DNA from: an uncultured bacterium | GTDB taxonomy: Bacteria > Actinomycetota > Coriobacteriia > Coriobacteriales > Coriobacteriaceae | Direction of reading: 5' to 3' | DNA: 57,358 nt | Assembly (NCBI GenBank): GCA_905215065.1 | Contig: CAJMOF010000014.1 | Coordinates: 1-57,358 of the forward strand | Shown here: positions 50,121 through 57,358 of the stretch, one piece after another | How the letters are laid out: every line of letters begins with the position of its first letter | Numbering within the stretch: the stretch's first letter is position 1 | Notes under the pieces: model-generated | What the model was told of the DNA's origin: nothing | The model's database searches: none | The model's input: only the letters and a program-made list of their open reading frames with translations | Made by a program: the position numbers and the translations under genes

Positions 50121-50476
50121 CCGCGGTCTCGTCCTACATCGCCTACGCGCGGGCACTCAATAGGCTGGGCTGGACGCCGGTCGAGTTTGCGGTGGCGGAG
50201 TCGTTTGCCGTGCGCCTGCGCGGCATGCTGGGACGGTGTCCGGTTGCCGCCAACGGTCTGCCGCTCGTCATGGCATTTCCACGCTGCTCTTCGGTCCATA
50301 CGTGTTTTATGGCCTATCCCATCGATATCGCCTTTATCGATGCACGTGGCTATGTCCTCGTATGCTACGAAAACGTACGTCCCTGGCGTATGTGCTCCTG
50401 CCCCGGCGCCTGGGCCGTACTAGAGCGTCCTTCAATCATTGTTTCGACCCCTGCTCTCCAACGCGTGCCGGCTTAA
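50117..50476 (+). CDS. DUF192 family protein
   Basis: The 119-residue protein shows the DUF192 core: RLRGMLGR (about residues 34-41), LPLVMAFPRCSSVHTCFMAYPIDIAFID and the end PWR.C..PGAWAVLE. The start is GTG 50117, overlapping the previous stop. It has no obvious signal peptide. DUF192 genes often sit beside Tad loci, but their biochemical role is unknown. It closes the pilus operon. Confidence 0.78.
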   Translation: MTAVSSYIAYARALNRLGWTPVEFAVAESFAVRLRGMLGRCPVAANGLPLVMAFPRCSSVHTCFMAYPIDIAFIDARGYVLVCYENVRPWRMCSCPGAWAVLERPSIIVSTPALQRVPA

Positions 50477-50494
50477 GAATTGGCGACAGCGGAC

Positions 50495-50509
50495 TTTCGT
50501 CATACGAAA
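50495..50509 (+). promoter_or_regulatory. Palindrome upstream of the toxin-antitoxin-like pair
   Basis: TTTCGT-CAT-ACGAAA is a perfect 6-bp inverted repeat with a 3-base centre, 26 bp before the first gene of the pair. Toxin-antitoxin operons are often self-regulated through such a site, here perhaps by the CopG-like antitoxin. Confidence 0.5.
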
Positions 50510-50534
50510 TTGGGTAAGATGGAGGAGAAGATGC

Positions 50535-50800
50535 ATGGATGTTGAGATCCATCCCAACGCTAAAAAGCACCTGACAGAAAAGCAGGTGCTTAGCGCTTGG
50601 CTTGCGGTTACTGAGTGCATTCGTCGCGAGCCGAAGGACGAGCCGCCGAGATGGCTTGCGATTGGATGGCTCCCAGACGGACGAAGCGTGGAGCTTGTCG
50701 CGGTCGAGCTTGTCCGTGGGGGCTTATCATTCATGCCTTGTCTCCAGTCCAGAAGAAATTTTGGCAGGAGATTGAACGGGCTCGGCAAAGGGGTCGATGA
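50535..50800 (+). pseudogene. Toxin-like gene with a -1 frameshift at a G tract
   Basis: The first part (MDVEIHPNAKKHLTEKQVL ... VELVAVELVRGG) runs in one frame. Just after five G (50718-50722) the continuation LIIHALSPVQKKFW ... RARQRGR lies in another frame and ends at TGA 50798-50800, which overlaps the next gene as in normal toxin-antitoxin pairs. The unshifted frame gives a meaningless end (LSFMPCLQSRRN...). Restoring one G rebuilds a compact 88-residue protein resembling RelE/BrnT-type toxins with the IIHA motif. It could be a real mutation, a sequencing error, or ribosomal frameshifting. GGAGGAG at 50521-50527 is the ribosome site. Confidence 0.6.
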
Positions 50801-51084
50801 TGGGCAAGACGTATACGGCCGCTAATGGTCAGGTTGTAACGGATGAAATGATTGACGCGTGGTGCGAGTCGTACGAGCGCGGAGAGTTTCCGGATGGCGA
50901 ACACACCGTTGGTGGGATCGTGCATGGACGGCCCCCACTCTCAGGTGAGGGGACGGCAACGCTGTCGGTCAAGATTCCTCTGGGAATGAAGGAGGCCATT
51001 CGTCGACGGGCGGCTGCCGAGGGGATGACGCCAAGTGAGTTTGCCCGTGCGGCTCTGAGCGAAAAACTTCTTGCTGCCGGCTGA
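50800..51084 (+). CDS. CopG/ribbon-helix-helix-type antitoxin
   Basis: The 94-residue protein has a C-terminal ribbon-helix-helix: LSVKIPLGMKEAIRRRAAAEGMTPSEFARAALSEKL (about residues 55-90), as in CopG antitoxins. The first 50 residues are acidic and would contact the toxin. ATG 50800 with AAAGGGG (50787-50793) is preferred; ATG 50797 is an alternative. It overlaps the toxin-like frame end, so they are translationally linked. Confidence 0.7.
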   Translation: MGKTYTAANGQVVTDEMIDAWCESYERGEFPDGEHTVGGIVHGRPPLSGEGTATLSVKIPLGMKEAIRRRAAAEGMTPSEFARAALSEKLLAAG

Positions 51085-51147
51085 TGCCTCTGACGTGCCG
51101 ATTTAAAGAACCGAGGCTGTGCTCAAAAACTTTTTTGAAATTCTCGG

Positions 51148-51175
51148 TTGACCGGAACGCGTCCTTGGTTATACT
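51148..51175 (+). promoter_or_regulatory. Promoter of tRNA-Phe
   Basis: TTGACC (51148-51153) and TATACT (51170-51175) are 16 bases apart, with the tRNA beginning 32 bases later. Confidence 0.78.
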
Positions 51176-51207
51176 AATCAAGCCTTGAAACAAGGCACAC
51201 ATCAAAT

Positions 51208-51280
<73 letters not shown>

Positions 51281-51292
51281 CCTTGAATTGAC

Positions 51293-51322
51293 TAGGACCT
51301 CTGCAAAGGGGTCCTTTTCTTT
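51293..51322 (+). terminator. Terminator of tRNA-Phe
   Basis: AGGACC (51294-51299) pairs with GGTCCT (51310-51315), followed by TTTCTTTT. Confidence 0.8.
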
Positions 51323-51577
51323 TATGTAGGGTTCTGCGGAAACTGCGTCCCAGAATAAGGGCTCAGAACGGGACACACTTTCCGGTGCCTGCCTCCGGCG
51401 CGCGTACACACCTCGTCGCACCATTCCGAGTCCGTCTGCTCCTAGACATTCCTCCCACTTTCGCGTCACTTTGCAGACCGTTCGGTCGCCTGTCCGCACA
51501 CGCGGGTATACTCAAAACGATACTTATCCTACGCAATACGATGCGGGTTCGACCTGCATGATCCGAAGGGGGCAGTG

Positions 51578-52639
51578 ATGGAGAGGATACTCGGCGTTAA
51601 TCTCTCTGGCTGGTTTATTCCCGAGCCTTGGGTGACCCCGTCGCTGTACGCGGCGACCGGTGCATCCAACGCGGCTGAGCTACAGGAGGCCATGGGTACC
51701 GCCGCCTATAACGAGCGCATGCGCCGCCATTACGAGACGTTTGTGAGCGAGGACGATTTTCGCCGCATGGCGCAGATCGGTCTCAATGCCGTGCGTCTGC
51801 CGGTGCCCTGGTATGCCTTTGGCTCACAGGAGTCCGATGCCTCCTACATATCGGTTGTCGATTACATCGACCGCGCAATTGAGTGGGCTGCCAAGTACGA
51901 CATCCGCGTGCTGCTCGATCTGGCAACCGTGCCCGGTGGCCAGGGCGATTCCAACGATTCGCCCACCACGCCGGAGGCTGTTGCCGAGTGGCATTCGTCC
52001 ACCAACGGCCGTCATGTCGCACTCGACGTGCTCGAGCGCTTGGCCGATCGCTATGGCGAGGCCGAGAGCCTGCTGGGCATTGAGCTGCTGGACACGCCGC
52101 AGATGAGCGTTCGCAAGAGCCTCTTCACCATGACGGATGGCATTCCTGCTCACTACCTGCGCAATTTCTATCGCGATGCCTACGAGCTCGTCCGTTCGTA
52201 TATGCCCGAGGATAAGATCGTCGTCTTCTCGTCGTCGGGGCATCCCAGCGAGTGGAAGCATTTTATGCGCGGCGCCAAGTACAAGAACGTCTACATGGAC
52301 CTTCACCTGTACCATTACCGCGACGAGTATGCGCTCGACATCACGAGCCCTCGCGGGCTGACGACGGCGATTTCGCGTAACAAGCGCGAGCTTAAAGAAG
52401 CGATTTCGACTGGGTTCCCCGTGCTGGTGGGCGAATGGTCGGGCGCGGCGATCTTTGCCAACTCGTCGGTTACGCCCGAGGGCCGCAATGCCTACGAGCG
52501 CGTGTTTATCGCCAACCAGCTGGCTTCGTTTGCGCCGGCTGCCGGTTGGTTCTTCCAAACGTGGAAGACTGAGAAGCGCATTGCAGCATGGGACGCCCGC
52601 GCGGCGCTCGGTACGCTCGAGCGCGGCATGATTGAATAG
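51578..52639 (+). CDS. GH5-like glycoside hydrolase, possible pseudoenzyme
   Basis: The 353-residue protein resembles GH5 exo-beta-glucanase-type enzymes. It starts RILGVNLSGWFIPEPWV and contains GLNAVRLPVPWYAF, DLATVPGGQG, and the nucleophile strand PVLVGEWSG with Glu286. But the strand-4 motif reads LLGIELLDTPQ: Asp172-Thr173 stand where the Asn-Glu (NEP) acid/base is usual. No signal peptide is visible, so it is intracellular. It could still bind glucan or act by another residue. ATG 51578 follows AAGGGGG; it is 6 bp upstream of rsmI. Confidence 0.75.
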   Translation: MERILGVNLSGWFIPEPWVTPSLYAATGASNAAELQEAMGTAAYNERMRRHYETFVSEDDFRRMAQIGLNAVRLPVPWYAFGSQESDASYISVVDYIDRAIEWAAKYDIRVLLDLATVPGGQGDSNDSPTTPEAVAEWHSSTNGRHVALDVLERLADRYGEAESLLGIELLDTPQMSVRKSLFTMTDGIPAHYLRNFYRDAYELVRSYMPEDKIVVFSSSGHPSEWKHFMRGAKYKNVYMDLHLYHYRDEYALDITSPRGLTTAISRNKRELKEAISTGFPVLVGEWSGAAIFANSSVTPEGRNAYERVFIANQLASFAPAAGWFFQTWKTEKRIAAWDARAALGTLERGMIE

Positions 52640-52645
52640 GTTGAT

Positions 52646-53524
52646 ATGACGCAAAACAGCGCCCATACGGGCAAACTCTATGTGGTCGGCACGCCCATCG
52701 GCAACCTGGGTGACCTGTCCCCGCGCGTTGGCGAGGCCTTTGCCGCTGCCGATGTCATCTGCTGCGAAGACACGCGTGTGACGTCAAAGCTGCTGATGCA
52801 CCTGGGCATTTCCAAGCCGCTTGTCCGTTGCGACGAGAATGTGATCGCCAGCCGCGCCGCCGGCCTGGTCGACCGTCTGCTGGCGGGGGAGACCCTCGCT
52901 TTTGCCTCGGACGCCGGCATGCCGAGCGTGTCCGATCCCGGCCAGGCGCTGGTCGAGGCGGCGCGTGAGGCCGATGTGCCTGTCGAAGTTATTCCCGGAC
53001 CCTCTGCTTGCGTCACGGCACTCGTTTCGTCCGGCATTCCCTGCGAGCATTTTTTCTTCGAGGGCTTTTTGGGCCGAAAGCACGGCGACCGTGTGCGCCG
53101 TTTGCAGCGCCTTGCCGTGGTGCCCGGCGCACTCATCTTCTACGAGTCTCCACATCGCATCGTGGCGACGCTCGAGGCCGTGGCGGAGGTCTTTCCCCAG
53201 CGTGAGCTTGCCGTCTGCCGCGAACTCACCAAGCTGCACGAGGAGGTCTTGCGCGGGCCCGCTGACCAGCTTGCCGAGGAGCTGCGTGCTCGCGGCGAGG
53301 TAAAGGGCGAGATTGCGCTGGTCATCGCGCCGCCGAGCGAGGACGAGGAGGCCGGCATCGCGCCGGTTGGCGCTGCGGTAGCGGATCCCGACGATGCCCT
53401 GCGCGAGGATATCCGCACCGCGCTCGAGGAGGGGGAGCCCGCCTCTGCGGTGGCCAAGCGCCTGTCTCAGAAGTATTCGCGCCGCAAGCGCGATGTCTAT
53501 GCCATGGTGCTCGATATGCAATAG
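52646..53524 (+). CDS. rsmI: 16S rRNA (cytidine-1402-2'-O)-methyltransferase
   Basis: The 292-residue SAM enzyme has the TP family motifs: VVGTPIGNLGDLSPR near the N-terminus, CCEDTRVTSKLL, ASDAGMPSVSDPG, and FFFEGFLGRKHGDR. It modifies the 30S P-site together with RsmH. It lies 6 bp after the GH5-like gene. The C-terminus ends with a basic helix KRLSQKYSRRKRDVYAMVL, as usual. Confidence 0.95.
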   Translation: MTQNSAHTGKLYVVGTPIGNLGDLSPRVGEAFAAADVICCEDTRVTSKLLMHLGISKPLVRCDENVIASRAAGLVDRLLAGETLAFASDAGMPSVSDPGQALVEAAREADVPVEVIPGPSACVTALVSSGIPCEHFFFEGFLGRKHGDRVRRLQRLAVVPGALIFYESPHRIVATLEAVAEVFPQRELAVCRELTKLHEEVLRGPADQLAEELRARGEVKGEIALVIAPPSEDEEAGIAPVGAAVADPDDALREDIRTALEEGEPASAVAKRLSQKYSRRKRDVYAMVLDMQ

Positions 53525-53593
53525 ATGGAGGATATCCAGCCCTTGCGCTAGAATCATCCCCTGTATGCAACGTTTTTCTGGAGGACAAACCCC

Positions 53594-55195
53594 ATGGATC
53601 AAAGCAAGCCTTCGTTCTTTATCACGACGCCCATCTACTACGTCAACGCCGATCCGCACCTGGGCACGGCTTATTCCACCATCATCGCCGACGTTCAGGC
53701 TCGCTATCGCCGCTCCGCCGGCTATAACGTCAAGTTCCTGACCGGCATGGACGAGCACGGCGAGAAGGTCGCCGAGGCCGCAGCCAAGCATGGCATGACG
53801 CCGCAGGAGTGGACCGACAGCCAGGCTCCGCACTTCAAGGAGCTTTGGAGCAAGCTCGAGATCTCCAACGACGACTTCATCCGCACCACCGAGCCGCGCC
53901 AGCATCATGCCGTGCAGTACCTGTGGGAGCGCATGAAGGAGTCCGGCTATCTGTATAAGGGCAGCTACGACGGTTGGTATTGCGTGCCTGACGAGACCTA
54001 CTTCACTGATACGCAGGTCCAGAAGGGCGACGAGGAGTACGGCAGCGTCGGCCAGCATCTATGCCCCGACTGCCACCGTCCGCTTGAGCGCGTCCAGGAG
54101 GAGTCCTACTTCTTTAAGCTTTCCGCCTTCCAGGACAAGCTTCTCAAGCTCTATGACGAGCACCCCGACTTTGTCGAGCCTGCGTTCCGCATGAACGAGG
54201 TTCGCAGCTTTGTCGAGGGCGGCCTCAACGACCTTTCCGTGAGTCGCACGAGCTTTGACTGGGGCATCCAGGTTCCGTTTGACGAGGGCCATGTGACCTA
54301 TGTATGGTTTGACGCGCTGCTCAACTATATGACGGCCGTCGGCTACGGTGTCGACACCGACGAGGCGCGTGCCGAGCTGGCCTATCGCTGGCCCGCGCAG
54401 TTCCACATCGTGGGTAAGGACATCATCCGCTTCCACTGCGTCATTTGGCCCGCCATGCTCATGGCCATCGGCGAGGCCCTGCCCGAGCACGTCTTTGCCC
54501 ACGGCTTCCTGACCGTGCGCAATGCCGAGACCGGCAAGGCCGAGAAGATGTCCAAGAGCCGCGGTAACGCCATCGCTCCGCAGGACGTTATCGACATGCT
54601 GGGCGTCGAGGGCTATCGCTACTACTTTATGACCGATGTCGTTCCCGGCACCGACGGCGCCATCAGTTTCGATCGCATGGAGCAGGTCTACAACGCCGAT
54701 CTGGCCAACAGCTGGGGCAACCTCATTTCGCGCTCGCTCAACATGAGCGCAAAGTACTTTGACGGCTGCGCCCCGGCTAAACCGGCGTCTGCCGACGCGT
54801 TCGATAACCCGCTGGCAAAGATTGCCGATGGCCTGGTCGACCGCTACATGGCCAAGATGGACGTGCTCGATTACGGCGGAGCCAAGGATGAGGTCATGGA
54901 GCTCATCCACGCCGCCAACCACTACATCGAGGACTCCGAGCCCTGGGCGCTTGCCAAGGACGAGGCCAAGGCTGACGAGCTGGCATTTGTGATCTACAAC
55001 CTGCTCGAGGCCATCCGCATCGCCGCCCACCTGCTGATGCCGCTCATGCCTCAGACCTCTGCCGAGGCCCTGCGCCGCCTGTCCTGTGAGGGCGAGGCCG
55101 CGAGCGACGACCTCAAGGGCATTTGCACTTGGGGCCTGCTTGCCGGCGGTCAGCCCGTCGAGAAGGGCGATCCGCTGTTCCCGCGTCTGGCGTAG
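53594..55195 (+). CDS. metG: Methionyl-tRNA synthetase
   Basis: The 533-residue class I synthetase has TTPIYYVNADPHLGTAYST with the HLGT version of HIGH, a one-knuckle zinc region (LCPDCHRPL), the catalytic KMSKSRGN, and an all-helix anticodon domain. It lacks the C-terminal OB-fold (tRNA-binding domain) found in some MetRS, so it ends early compared with dimeric forms. GGAGG precedes the ATG. It leads a set (metG, rsmA, tatD). Confidence 0.97.
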   Translation: MDQSKPSFFITTPIYYVNADPHLGTAYSTIIADVQARYRRSAGYNVKFLTGMDEHGEKVAEAAAKHGMTPQEWTDSQAPHFKELWSKLEISNDDFIRTTEPRQHHAVQYLWERMKESGYLYKGSYDGWYCVPDETYFTDTQVQKGDEEYGSVGQHLCPDCHRPLERVQEESYFFKLSAFQDKLLKLYDEHPDFVEPAFRMNEVRSFVEGGLNDLSVSRTSFDWGIQVPFDEGHVTYVWFDALLNYMTAVGYGVDTDEARAELAYRWPAQFHIVGKDIIRFHCVIWPAMLMAIGEALPEHVFAHGFLTVRNAETGKAEKMSKSRGNAIAPQDVIDMLGVEGYRYYFMTDVVPGTDGAISFDRMEQVYNADLANSWGNLISRSLNMSAKYFDGCAPAKPASADAFDNPLAKIADGLVDRYMAKMDVLDYGGAKDEVMELIHAANHYIEDSEPWALAKDEAKADELAFVIYNLLEAIRIAAHLLMPLMPQTSAEALRRLSCEGEAASDDLKGICTWGLLAGGQPVEKGDPLFPRLA

Positions 55196-55237
55196 AGACC
55201 GCGCGAGCGCCATATCGGCAATTTGCTGTTTAGCTGT

Positions 55238-55269
55238 AAGGGCATGGCCGCCACGGTCCATGCCCTTTT
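55238..55269 (+). terminator. Terminator after metG
   Basis: A 10-bp stem (55238-55247 with 55258-55267) is followed by TTTTG. Confidence 0.8.
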
Positions 55270-55305
55270 GTTTCAAGACGCCGCCATCATGCTAAGGAGG
55301 CAACC

Positions 55306-56166
55306 ATGACAACTTCGCCTTTGGCAAACCCCACGGCAACAAGGGAGCTGCTGGAGGAGTTTGGCCTTGCGACCAAGCACCGCCTGGGCCAAAACTTCCT
55401 GATCGACAACCATGTGATCGAACGCATCTGTGAGCTCGCTGAGCTTGCAGGTGACGAGCGCGTACTCGAGGTGGGTCCGGGTTGCGGTACGTTGACACTT
55501 GCGTTGCTGCAGGAGGCGGCGTGCGTCACGTCGATCGAGGCAGATCCCGAGCTCGAGCCGGTGCTCGATGCTCACGCCGCCGACTATGCCAACTTCCGCT
55601 TTATCATGGGCGATGCGCTCAAGGTGACGCCGGAGCAGATTGAGCAGGCTGCGGGCGGTGAGCCGACGGTATTTGTCGCGAACTTGCCCTATAACGTGGC
55701 GGCGACGATCATTTTGCAATTATTCCAGACGATGCCGGCGCTCAAGCGCGCCGTCGTCATGGTGCAAAAGGAGGTTGCCGATCGCATTGCCGCAGTGCCG
55801 GGCAACAAGACCTATGGCGGCTATACGGCAAAGCTCGGCCTGTATGCGCAGGTGACGGGTCGCTTTGAGGTGCCGCCGCGTTGCTTTATGCCGGCGCCGC
55901 ACGTGGACTCGGCTGTCGTGCGTATCGACCGTGTTGACGGCGTGGTGCCCGAAGGGCTCGATCGCGAATTTGTGGCCCGCGTGATTGATGCTGCATTTGC
56001 CCAGCGTCGCAAGACCATCCGCAATTCCATGAGCGCCAACGGCTTTGCCAAGGACGTGCTCGATGCCGCCTTTGAGGCTTGCGGTATCGCACCCACCACG
56101 CGCGCCGAGACGCTCGGCGTCGCCGACTTTGTGTGCCTGGCTCGGGAGCTTTCCCATGACGCTTAA
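55306..56166 (+). CDS. rsmA: 16S rRNA (A1518/A1519-N6) dimethyltransferase
   Basis: The 286-residue KsgA-type enzyme has KHRLGQNFLIDNHVI at the start, the SAM-binding VLEVGPGCGTLT and the catalytic NLPYN motif (NLPYNVAATII). It dimethylates two adenines near the 3' end of 16S rRNA during late 30S maturation. AGGAGG precedes the ATG. tatD overlaps its end by 11 bases. Confidence 0.97.
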   Translation: MTTSPLANPTATRELLEEFGLATKHRLGQNFLIDNHVIERICELAELAGDERVLEVGPGCGTLTLALLQEAACVTSIEADPELEPVLDAHAADYANFRFIMGDALKVTPEQIEQAAGGEPTVFVANLPYNVAATIILQLFQTMPALKRAVVMVQKEVADRIAAVPGNKTYGGYTAKLGLYAQVTGRFEVPPRCFMPAPHVDSAVVRIDRVDGVVPEGLDREFVARVIDAAFAQRRKTIRNSMSANGFAKDVLDAAFEACGIAPTTRAETLGVADFVCLARELSHDA

Positions 56167-57073
56167 TGCCGAACGCGTGACGTTTACCAAGAAAAAGAAG
56201 ACGGTTGCTTGTCCCGTGCCCTTGGCGCCGCTTGCCGACACACATGCGCATCTGCTTTCGTTCTGGGGCAAGGATGTGCCCGAGACACTCGTGCGTGCCA
56301 AGGCGGCAGGCATCGACCTGTTGGTGACGGTCTTCGACCCCATCGCCGACAAGCGCAGCGTGACGGACTATAGCGACTGGCTCGTGCGCGAAATTCTGCC
56401 GATGCAGGATATCCCGCAGATCAAGTATCTTGCCGGCGTGCATCCGTATGGCGCGCCGGACTATACCGACGACATTCACGCGCAGGTTGTTGCTGCGCTT
56501 GATGACCCTTTGTGTGCCGGTATTGGCGAAATCGGTCTGGACTACCACATGGATTACGACGACGACATCACGCCGGCGCCCCACAGCGTGCAGATTGATT
56601 GCATGGCGCGCCAGCTCGAGCTTGCCGTGTGTCGTAACGTGCCGGTGGAGCTGCATCTGCGTCACGAGGACATGGACCAGGAGCGTACCTCGCACGTGGA
56701 CGCCTACAACGTGCTTCGTGAGGTGGGCGTGCCCCAGGCCGGTTGTGTGCTGCACTGCTTTGGCGAGGACCGCGCCACGATGGAGCGCTTTGTGGAGCTG
56801 GGCTGCTATATCGCCTATGGTGGTGCGGCTACCTTTAAGCGCAACGACGACGTGCGCGAGGCATTTGCGGCAACCCCACTCGATCGAATTTTGTTCGAGA
56901 CGGATTGCCCGTATATGGCTCCGGAGCCCATCCGCGGTCTTGAATGCGAGCCCGCAATGATCTCCATTACGGCAAACGCGCTGGTTAACGACCGTGTCGA
57001 TCGCACTGGTGAGGATGCCGAAACAATCGCGCAAGCCGCTTGGGAAAATGCCTGCAAACTTTTTCAAAAATAG
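56156..57073 (+). CDS. tatD: TatD family metal-dependent hydrolase/DNase
   Basis: The 305-residue protein has the TatD metal ligands: DTHAHL near residue 28, GEIGLDYH, ELHLRHED, CVLHCFGED and ETDCPYMAP. TatD enzymes are 3'-5' exonucleases in DNA quality control. A TKKKKTV stretch before the domain is unusual. ATG 56156 with GGGAG overlaps the rsmA end. The gene order metG-rsmA-tatD differs from the usual metG-tatD-rsmA. Confidence 0.94.
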   Translation: MTLNAERVTFTKKKKTVACPVPLAPLADTHAHLLSFWGKDVPETLVRAKAAGIDLLVTVFDPIADKRSVTDYSDWLVREILPMQDIPQIKYLAGVHPYGAPDYTDDIHAQVVAALDDPLCAGIGEIGLDYHMDYDDDITPAPHSVQIDCMARQLELAVCRNVPVELHLRHEDMDQERTSHVDAYNVLREVGVPQAGCVLHCFGEDRATMERFVELGCYIAYGGAATFKRNDDVREAFAATPLDRILFETDCPYMAPEPIRGLECEPAMISITANALVNDRVDRTGEDAETIAQAAWENACKLFQK

Positions 57074-57076
57074 TTC

Positions 57077-57105
57077 TTGCGTTCGCGATGGCGCTCCGTT
57101 ATTCT
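57077..57105 (+). promoter_or_regulatory. Promoter of tRNA-Leu
   Basis: TTGCGT (57077-57082) and TATTCT (57100-57105) are 17 bases apart; the tRNA begins at 57117. Confidence 0.7.
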
Positions 57106-57116
57106 AATTCCTGCAC

Positions 57117-57203
57117 GCGGGCGTGGCGGAATTGGCAGACGCGTACGGTTCAGGTCCGTATGGGGGCAACCCCATGAAGGTTCAAGTCCTTTCGCCCGCA
57201 CCA
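57117..57203 (+). tRNA. tRNA-Leu (anticodon CAG)
   Basis: The 87-nt tRNA has acceptor GCGGGCG with CGCCCGC, an encoded A-CCA end, anticodon loop with CAG (TACGG-TTCAGGT-CCGTA) and a long variable arm (TGGGGGCAACCCCA), as expected of tRNA-Leu. Confidence 0.95.
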
Positions 57204-57214
57204 TTGATTGAAAG

Positions 57215-57239
57215 AGCTCCCAGCAATGGGAGCTTTTTT
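57215..57239 (+). terminator. Terminator of tRNA-Leu
   Basis: AGCTCCC (57215-57221) pairs with GGGAGCT (57228-57234), followed by a T run to 57239. Confidence 0.88.
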
Positions 57240-57358
57240 GTTACGGGCCCATCGCAGGGACTTGAACCTGTGAAGGAGCGAGCGTCAAGAAAACGCGGAG
57301 CGTTTTTAGCGAGCTGGCGAGTCCGCCGGCAGGCGGGCGAAGCCGGTGCGGATCCGCG
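57240..57358. other. Unassigned edge sequence with tRNA T-arm-like motif and hairpin
   Basis: The minus strand reads GGTTCAAGTCCCTGCGATGG, like the T arm and acceptor of a tRNA, but no anticodon arm follows. A perfect hairpin AAAACGC-GGA-GCGTTTT lies at 57290-57306. It could be the start of a repeat family cut by the window. Confidence 0.3.

Noticed and set aside
57244..57266. Second tRNA after tRNA-Leu
   Set aside because: Only T-arm-like bases are present; the stem pairing is poor and there is no D or anticodon arm.

Overview
The window looks like a chromosomal segment of a Gram-positive, high-GC member of the Coriobacteriia, most likely Collinsella or a close relative. This is inferred from GC-rich codon use, Shine-Dalgarno-led genes with frequent ATG/GTG overlaps, a Tad pilus locus without an outer-membrane secretin, a T-box in front of pheST, and the mix of TasA/SipW-type surface proteins. 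No rRNA, CRISPR array or integrase is visible.

Region by region. (1) 1-2226: an AlbA_2/HATPase-type regulator gene preceded by a duplicated 69-bp multi-site operator block and followed by an array of 18-bp palindromic repeats; one copy of that repeat also lies upstream of the gene. (2) 2227-19516: the most unusual part. A PilZ (c-di-GMP receptor) gene sits next to a membrane-anchored TasA-like protein. After it come a stand-alone small SipW-class exported protein and, past several hypothetical genes (HNH nuclease, zinc ribbons), a tRNA-Val and a 180-bp MITE-like element, a tight run of four more SipW-class exported proteins, a SipW signal peptidase, a membrane-anchored McrB-like AAA+ ATPase, a McrC/DUF2357-like protein whose nuclease is replaced by a long Ala/Glu coiled coil, and a second SipW signal peptidase. 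I propose that this is one surface-fibre or matrix assembly system. (3) 19642-36087: housekeeping and transport: a DMT-family permease, a DUF4012 protein, glmM, an M32 carboxypeptidase (minus strand), T-box-pheS-pheT, an ECF-type metal transporter (NikM/CbiM, Q and O subunits) with a NikR-type operator that argues for nickel, a zinc-dependent phospholipase C family protein, and pyk (minus strand). (4) 36529-40633: a Ca2+-type P-type ATPase with a hairpin touching its ribosome binding site, and rsgA. (5) 40886-50476: a compact Tad/Flp pilus operon (CpaB, TadZ, TadA, TadB, TadC, Flp pilin, small pilin-like proteins, TadE/TadG-like proteins, DUF192). No prepilin peptidase is encoded in the window. 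(6) 50495-51084: a toxin-antitoxin-like pair whose toxin is frameshifted at a G tract. (7) 51208-57358: tRNA-Phe, a GH5-like protein lacking the expected acid/base Glu, rsmI, metG, rsmA, tatD and tRNA-Leu.

Three long hairpin repeats (after pheS, pheT and the P-type ATPase gene) and several smaller dispersed repeats punctuate the gene ends. All functional calls come from reading motifs and context; no database search was run.
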